The translations under genes and the position numbers were made by a program. Of a DNA stretch of 64,000 bases, positions 57,066 to 64,000 are shown piece by piece. Positions within the stretch are counted from its first letter, which is position 1. Every line of letters begins with the position of its first letter. The notes below the pieces were generated by a model that was given only the letters and a program-made list of their open reading frames with translations, was not told where the DNA came from and did not search any database. Location: assembly GCF_918797505.1 (NCBI RefSeq), contig NC_092793.1, forward strand, positions 71,109,660 to 71,173,659. The letters are read 5' to 3'. The stretch comes from Bemisia tabaci (taxonomy: Eukaryota; Arthropoda; Insecta; Hemiptera; Aleyrodidae).

Positions 57066-57325
57066 GGACCGCGCTAAACAGAAAGGAACCAAGCCACATC
57101 AGCTATTGCCAAATTTAATAGGGGAATTTGATTTTTACGAGAGACCGTGGCCGTTTGTGCGGATTCCTTTGAAAATTTTAAGGAATTTGCTTTGTATTAT
57201 GGAGAAAATTCATAGAAATTTGCACACAAATCCCCAGAACCGTTTTCCTGTAAAAAATATTAAATTGCCCGATTAAATTTTGCAATAGCTGATGTGGCTT
57301 GGTTCCTTTCTGTTTAACACGGTCC
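57066..57325. mobile_element. foldback MITE, GGACCGCGCTAAACAG ends, 260 bp
   Basis: Left GGACCGCGCTAAACAGAAAG through CAAGCCACATCAGCTATTGC pairs with the right end ATAGCTGATGTGGCTTGG...TTTAACACGGTCC. ATTT lies outside both ends. The 70-codon frame 57064-57276 is contained in it. Confidence 0.88.
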
Positions 57326-57994
57326 ATTTAGTATTCTTGGAGAAATAGCGAATGAACATTTTCACAACGAGATCATGAAACGAAATAATTCATAATAGTT
57401 TTCTATGGCAAAAATAAAACGTTACAGAAAATGTGTTATGTATGTATTGTGTAGAAATAAGTTTGGATATGTATAATGTAGGTATGAATTTGGACACGTA
57501 TTTTCTAACCTCTACCATTGACACATTATTTTACATTACGCATAAGGAGTGAAGGAGACTAGTATCATATAAAAGTATAAACTAGACGGGGCCAAAATTT
57601 CAGAGGGGAAAGTGTAGTTATTGTTTAATTTTCATTGATATATTTACTAGACTATATAGTGCTATGGTTTTGCCATTACACCTATACGAAATTATATACG
57701 TTTATTTAGGCTTATGCTGTTACAGATTTCCTGTTGCATTTCATTTTGTCGAAGTACGAATGATGGTCATCGTCTTTATTCCAAATTTTGAGCGATTCAT
57801 CAGAATTGTTCTTTGATTATCAAATTTTTTGGCGATTTTGAGGGCCGGTAACGTTGTAACACAAATAATAATTCATTTCTCAGAAAATTGACAATGTCGC
57901 ATTGTCGTTATGAGAAGTAGTATTGGTTTACTTCGTAAGCACAATAGACAACGAAGGAATTAAATTGAGGCATAAGAGAGACAATCAATAAGTT
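57326..57994. other. AT-rich spacer
   Basis: Nothing that I can support. Confidence 0.5.
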
Positions 57995-58961
57995 CTAGTT
58001 AGTGTTGCATGCAACGGATACTAAACTATTTTCATTGTGACGCCTTAATGCAACTATTCGGGCTCCATGGATGTCCCTGTTGCATACGAACGAAAGCGAA
58101 GGCGTTTTGAATCTTCAGCATTACACTGCCCATTATGAGCTCACAAAACATTAAAAGCTCGGATCGATGGTAATTCGGAACGTAGAGGGTTTAGAAGTGA
58201 ATTCATGGATTTTCTCGTAAAATTTCCCTCAAGAGGCACCCAACACAATTAATATTGTGAGAGAGTAATATCAAAATGTGCGGTTTTAGTTAAAATAATC
58301 ATATCCAACCTCTCTAAAAAGCTCGTTCTGTTGTGGGGCGGGCTTCACTGTGATGATCTAAAATGACAGTGTGCCTTCAATTCTTCATACATGCATTTCG
58401 AAAACAACACGTTCATACTACATACAAATATATCTCTTAGACATGAATAGTTACTCTAAAAACCATGCTCAGCTTATCGCGATATCCAAACTAAAGCACA
58501 AAAGAAAAAGATACTCACATGTCATGTCTGCGTGCAACTTTTCGTGCCTAGGAGGTATCTTTGTAGAGTAAACGAAGAATTGAAAGTTCTCTGCCAGTTT
58601 GGAGCCTTGCAGTAAGCCCGCCGCGCTTATGGCGCCCATTGGCGGATCGAGCAAATCGGCAACTCAGTCTTTTTTCCATTTAAACCTATGGAAATGTATC
58701 GATTTTTGGAGGGGCCAGGGGCTCTAACAAGAATCGATTACTTAACATAGACCTAAATGGAGGAAATACAGTGTTGACATATTGCCGAATCTGCTTCTGT
58801 TGGCGCCGCGCATCGCGTCTCGGGTAAAGCGTAAAGCAGTGAGTGCCTGAACAGTCAAAACGCCTTCCCTTTCCGTGTGTATGCAACACGGACATCCATG
58901 GAGCTCGAATAGTTGCATCTAGGAGTTATAATGAATGTTTGTCGCATCCGACACTAACTAA
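57995..58961. mobile_element. long-TIR element, GTTAGTGT...ATGCAACTATTCG ends
   Basis: The left end (57995-58111) and right end (58857-58961) are imperfect inverted repeats of about 105-115 bases (TAGTTAGTGT; ATGCAACTATTCG; CTCCATGGATGTCC; GTTGCATAC; AAGGCGTTTT). Internal pieces resemble the 38134 family (58170-58330) and a GATCGATT-type MITE (about 58640-58800). This probably defines the source of the dispersed ACAACTATTCG repeats. Confidence 0.7.
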
Positions 58962-59260
58962 GGGCGCTTTGCAAGTTCCTCTCGCACCGCAACTTAATTC
59001 CAGAGTTGCTTATTGTGCCGATGAAGTAAACTATTACCGATTTTTATCACGACATCGTCAATCTCTCGAATACTGCTTTGTTCGTTTAATGTAACAACGT
59101 GGCCGTTCTAAAATGTGAGCTGCGTGGCCCCTGTCTTCGAACAACGACGGATGCAGCAATGTCGATATGGTCACTGCGAGAAAAATTCGAGCGCGCACCT
59201 CGACATATTTTTATTTTTGCCGAAGAAAAGTCCAGTCAGAAACGTAAATCAACCTACAGT

Positions 59261-59384
59261 TGGACATATTTCTGCCAAACGAAACTATGTGCATCATAAC
59301 GTGAGCCCTGTTGTGCATCTATTCTTATGGGTCTCAGGGCTCACGTCTTAATGCACATAGTTCCGTTTGACAGAAGTACGTCCA
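59261..59384. mobile_element. 124-bp hairpin MITE, TGGACGTATTTC family
   Basis: TGGACATATTTCTGCCAAAC, ACTATGTGCATCATAACGTG and GAGCCC pair with the right arm. The loop includes CTATTCTTATGGGTCTC. Same length as the copy at 51272. Confidence 0.88.
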
Positions 59385-59636
59385 ATTTTGCAGGACAAAG
59401 TTTTCTCTTGAGAAATTTGCCATTTTTGTAATTTTGAGGTTAAATTAGACATTTTTTCTTACATTACAGCGTTCCCCGACAAAATTTGAAAAAAACTAAA
59501 CTATCAAACAAGTCAACGTCATTCATCGAAAATATTCATACAAAGTGTACCTGTGTAATAAACTTCACAATCACAAGTTGAAAAACGATCCGCGAGTTTG
59601 ATTGATCGCGCCCAGCACCGCAGTCGGCTCGAAGCG

Positions 59637-59757
59637 TATGTAAGCGCCTGTAAGACTGCATAAATACTTCACGCATTGCGTGTACTACACCGTGCGCGCT
59701 GTTGGTGCCTGCGAGACTGCCTGGATACTTCACGCATTGCGCGTACGCCACGGTACG
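59637..59757. repeat. two direct copies of the ATACTTCACGCATTGCG module
   Basis: GCGCCTGTAAGACTGCATAA then ATACTTCACGCATTGCG, and again GTGCCTGCGAGACTGCCTGG then ATACTTCACGCATTGCG, about 63 bases apart. The same paired arrangement occurs inside both hAT-like elements (30359, 34440). Confidence 0.85.
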
Positions 59758-60173
59758 CGCTTCAACCGTGGCGAATCCCCGTTTTTCGTCCTATGTAGTT
59801 CAAAACGTAAACAACGTGCAACAGCTTTTTTGCAATTAGGAACTACTATTTCTTGTTCATTTCAGAAACAACTTGTTTGGTTTTGTTTTCCTCGTAGAGA
59901 TTGGTGCTGTTGTGGGTAAGCCAGAAATCGTAGTTTCTAATCGTAAATATTAGTCCGAATAATTCTGCAATATATTCTTGACCCACAAACAAAATCTTGA
60001 TGAGAGTTCAGATCAGAAGTCTCCAGGATCGTTTTCATCTTCTCATCAAAATATTACAACCCAACAGGTTTACAGTGATAGATTTTTGTTTAAATTTAAA
60101 AGATAAAATAGTCATTCAACAATTATTTTCCTCATCTTTCAAATCAATAAAGATAAATAAAGGGTGTTATAAT

Positions 60174-60280
60174 AAACGAAACTATGTGCATCATAACGTG
60201 TGCCCTGTTGTGCATCTATTCTTATGGGTCTCAGGGCGCATGTTTTAATGCACATAATTCCTTTCAGCAGAAATACGTCC
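60174..60280. mobile_element. hairpin MITE, TGGACGTATTTC family, left end truncated
   Basis: AACGAAACTATGTGCATCAT to AGCAGAAATACGTCC matches 59261-59384 from about base 17 onward. The first part of the left arm is missing. Confidence 0.8.
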
Positions 60281-61511
60281 GGTTGATTCAGAGCCCGGTA
60301 AGCCAGGACCCAAAGTTTGTAGAAAATATGTCTTAAGTTACTGATAAGTTCTTATCAAACACACATAGTTTCATCCAGGTTTGCTTCCTTGGTGTATTTA
60401 TTTTAAATTAACTGAATTAGATATGGACTACGTTTGGCAATAATTACTGATCAATTTTAGAAACGGCATTCGTGTCATTAGTTCCCTTACTCAGGTAAGT
60501 GAATTTATAGATCAGCCAAAAATATTGATTCCTTATTGCAGAATGTAGTCTATTGAGTATCTGCACGTATCCGGGCACGATTATATGAACACGAATGTTG
60601 TGTAATAGAATCATGAAAGAAAGATGGCAATTTTTCCTTTCTGTCTTACGAACAAAGTTATTAGGACGTCGGTCATTTTTTAATGGCACAAAAATGTGCC
60701 CTCACATGTGTGTATAGTCTGTAAGGTATGAATGAGAGTGTGAATGGAGTGCGAAAGGAAGAATGTGAAACAATTAAACTAAAAACCTTCATGTTTTAAT
60801 ATCTCTAAAAAAGAAGGCAGAGAATTTTACAATTCCTGTTTTTTTTAGATAATCACCGTGTTATCTAATGTTACCCTGTAAATTAAATGAAATTCGTTTA
60901 ATTTTAGTTTTAAACCGTGCAGATAGATACAAGGAAAAACTTGTAGTAGTTACGTTACATTTAAATCAATTCCTTCAAAAAAAAAAAAAAAAACATTTGT
61001 GTGAAGGTGTGTGTGTCTGTTTCCCTCTGCAAGCTGTTGCCCTTGTATTCTGAGGAAGCTCGACTTTGAAAACTGCCAGAAAAAATTAATGTCATTGTAA
61101 AAGACGATTCCACCAGATCATTTGAAGGGATGAGCTAATTAGTTATGACTGAAACTTTAAAGTTTCATTCAAAAACCGGAAAAAACCCCCAATTTTTCAT
61201 GACGAACACGGGAAAATTTGTATCACACATCCTGACGTGCAAATCTCCTTTGAAGTCAGCAGCCCTATGGGGAAAGTAAACAATGGTGCTTCAGCTTTCA
61301 TGATAACTCTCATTTTCATTGGCTCTCAGCCTCCTCGTTCGGTTCTCGATCGTAAAACAACGTAACTCCCACAAAACCTGCATACAGATGTGCGATTTTT
61401 GGCTTTGTTTAGTAGAATTTGCGAATCGCTCAACTCGCCAGGGTTGCCGAGAATATACCAGATTGCCATGGCCTTAACAGTCCGAAGAAATGACATATAC
61501 TGGGATACCTA
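60281..61511. other. spacer, nothing supported
   Basis: AT-rich sequence with an A17 run at 60977-60993. No gene or transposon end seen. Confidence 0.45.
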
Positions 61512-61761
61512 CTGCCGTGCTTAGGAAAAACGCCGTATGAACATTCGAGAGTTGCCAAATTTACTTCGATAAAATGTTTATTTTTGAGGTAAGTTGTGAA
61601 TATTTTCCCCTCTTTTCAGAATCATTTGGTGACATTGCGAACAAAATTAACTGAAAAATTGGGAGGAAAATATCCATAAGTTTACCAGAAAATTCGCGTT
61701 TTATGAAAGGAAATTTGGCAACGCCTGAAGGTTCATACGGCGTTTTTCCTCAGCACGGCAG
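61512..61761. mobile_element. MITE, CTGCCGTGCTAAGG family, 250 bp
   Basis: CTGCCGTGCTTAGGAAAAAC and GAACATTCGAGAGTTGCCAA at the left; AATTTGGCAACGCC, GAAGGTTCATACGGCG and CTCAGCACGGCAG at the right. Close relative of 55994-56245. Confidence 0.9.
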
Positions 61762-63648
61762 GAGAGGCGCAGAGCTGGCTTGGCAACGGAGCTGAGCCAC
61801 TTTTCACGTCTGCGTCAAAAGAGCTTTCTGTCTCTTTTTCGCCCTCGATTCTCCCTGAAGCTGGAAAACACGCGGATTCTCAACGGTGCTTTTATTTACT
61901 CCTCTCGACTCTTGACAACTCAGCGAGAGAATGCGAGTTCCTCAAACGTGCAAATTCGCCATTAGAGCTTTTCTGTTTCTTTCTCGTCCAGGTCATGCTT
62001 TATCTTCGCTCCTCCTCCCTCCGCTCTTCCTTGTTTCCTTCCCTAATGAAATTGGCGCAAGTGTCTTGTCCTGAGTCTCTTCACCAGTCGTTCACTCACT
62101 TTTACTCCCGGGTGAGGGATCGCACATGATAGCCTAGGTTAATTACACCAGAGAGCGAAGCTTTCGTCTTGTTACCTCGCGCTCGCAGTTGTCTCGACTC
62201 AATAGCAAATCTTATTTTCATGGCTGAAAATAGACGACCCACATCACATATTTTCTAAGGTAAAAAATGACGGTTTTAGGAGAAAACCTATCCACTGTGT
62301 CACCTTGAGCTGCTCGCTAAAAAGTCTCGAAAAATCTAAAAGGAGCGCGGTTTTTGTCAAAATGTTCTTTACTAGAGGATTTACTCCACTCCTGGTGTTA
62401 CTAAAATTACTGCAGATATTCTGAACAGTAAAAACATATGCCAAAACGTGCCTTGGGGTCAAGGCTGGAATTACCATAAAGCACATCAGGCGCGTCTCTG
62501 TAGAGGCCCGTGCTACATAATTTTTCCCCCCTCTCTTTCCCTCGCAACACAAACTTTTTCATTTTTTACGAACTCAGCATTTGTCCATGCTTTTGAATGC
62601 TTAATAGATAAATCTGAAAGGAGAGCCTTAATGGCCAAAAAAAGCCTCAAATTGCGACTGTCAATGAGGGTAGGTAAAATTTCAAAATTTTCCGGAGGAG
62701 ACCCCTATGGTTCCGTTGCTGTGCTGAGAAAGTTCACCACCAATGCCGCCTTCCTCTCTCAGGATTAGTGCACTTTCAGGGGAGCCCACGCCATAGTTTG
62801 CGCCAGGGGCCCGAAAATCCTAAATACAGTTCTGTTGGAGGCCGTTCACAAATTGCCATGCCGAAACTTTGGAATTTCAGACCCCATCCCTCTCATAAAG
62901 CACTTCTCAGGCAGATCGATAAGCCCCCTGAAAAATTACGTTATGTTTTACCATAGCCATTATTATCTTTCCAACGTAAAAAGGACATTCTGTTGTCGAT
63001 ATTTTCAACAAAAATTTCGAAAGTTTTTGAAATAACAATCAGCGCTTCAAACGGACTTTTGAGGTACTTGGAATGGTCGATGTTTAAACCGAAAGTGTCC
63101 GTAAGTTGATGAACTACAGAATGTATAGGCTTTCTTACGGACGGGGCTGAGGGGCATCAGTAAATGGATTTGCGAGGTTTTTACGATCGATTGGTTCCCT
63201 TAGTTGTGATGGTGGCGTTGTTGCTGTGGGGAGCAGAGCCCACGAGAACAGGGTAATCTAACCCCGTTAGATTGTTACACAACGATAGACTAACGAATGT
63301 ATGACTCATTGCGTAAAGAGTTAGATCTTCGATCAGCGGAGAGTCAAATAACATGGCATAACCAGTATCATTGGCTCAAACTTCAACCGCAGATCTGATC
63401 ATGTTGTGAAGCCAGACTATTATTCATAGCGTGTGCCACGGTTTTATCACGGTCGAGCTATGTAAGTCTCCTCACTTCAAGTTGAATGCAACAAGCAACA
63501 CACGTAAAGGATAATGCTAACTGAACGAATTGTCTAATACTCTGATTGGCATGGCCGTATTTGTATATAGGCCGTCGAGGCCGCTTGCCTATGGCGGCAA
63601 AAAATGTGCCAAAAGAAAAATAAAGATACGACGCCGACGTTCCTTGCC
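61762..63648. other. spacer, nothing firmly supported
   Basis: Several frames of 60-106 codons (for example 62244-62552 - and 62448-62768 +) overlap on opposite strands with no domain. A short GGCCGCTTGCCTATGGCGGC stretch near 63575 recalls the left end of the hAT-like element at 34440. Confidence 0.4.
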
Positions 63649-63892
63649 GTGCCGCCCAGTGGATCAAGTCAACAGGAGAGGTCGGACAAAATTTTGGAAA
63701 CCTTAAAAGCTTATAACTCCGTTTATACAAAATGTTGAGGTTCTAAAAGTTGTTCCATTGGTTTCCGCGTGAAATTTGCCTCATGAAGCACCCCTTTGAA
63801 TTTAAAATGTGGCAAAATAGACATCAAAATTTACAGTTTTAGTCAAACATTTTACGTCCGACCTCTCTGATTGACTCGATCCACTGCGGCAC
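63649..63892. mobile_element. foldback MITE, GTGGATCGAGTCAA ends, copy 2
   Basis: GTGCCGCCCAGTGGATCAAG and CTCGATCCACTGCGGCAC pair. The inside matches 38134-38374 in reverse orientation (TTATAACTCCGTT, TTCCATTGGTTTCC, TTTAAAATGTGGCAAAAT). Confidence 0.75.
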
Positions 63893-64000
63893 GACGCGAC
63901 GTTCTCGGGGATTAAATCCTGAAGAATTAGGTCCGAGATTATGACTAACATAGACCGAAAAATAGGTAATGAGAGAGCCTGAAAATCTCCATGAAAAATT

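Noticed and set aside
57064..57276. 70-codon frame
   Set aside because: Entirely inside a foldback MITE.

Overview
This window is eukaryotic nuclear DNA, most likely from an insect. The reasons are long AT-rich introns with GT/AG boundaries, a single split metazoan-type gene, and an intergenic landscape filled with short inverted-repeat DNA transposons and a decayed Helitron. The density of foldback elements and the style of their ends suggest a sap-feeding hemipteran such as a whitefly, but that is only a guess. I see no bacterial genes, rRNA, convincing tRNA or CRISPR array.

Region 1 (about 1-10550, + strand) holds the one gene I can name with confidence. It is the 3' part of an SH2D4A/SH2D4B-type adaptor gene. 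Six coding exons join in a consistent frame and give 334 residues: a charged coiled-coil-like middle followed by a C-terminal SH2 domain with its FLVR motif. The 5' exons lie upstream of base 1. Its introns carry three inverted-repeat insertions, one of them a transposon nested inside another.

Region 2 (10.5-30 kb) has no gene I can name. It holds foldback elements (11.25-11.53, 12.14-13.78, 22.5-23.1 kb), a TIR element at 20.94-21.93 kb, small tandem duplications and a few weak ORFs. A possible last exon of a minus-strand gene lies near 14.73-14.84 kb.

Region 3 (30-45.7 kb) is a transposon graveyard with sharp boundaries. It has two copies of one hAT-like non-autonomous element, each with its own perfect 8-bp target duplication. 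It also has several hAT-type MITEs, and a 2.85-kb Helitron carrying a broken PIF1-like helicase. Sequence on both sides of the Helitron matches sequence after the 100-N gap. That later copy lacks the Helitron and preserves the empty A^T target site. The arrangement suggests either a duplication or two haplotypes laid end to end by the assembler.

Region 4 (45.7-64 kb) again lacks recognisable genes and contains more members of the same MITE families. Notable are near-perfect 76-nt hairpins built from a short module that recurs, singly or in pairs, in otherwise different elements across the window.
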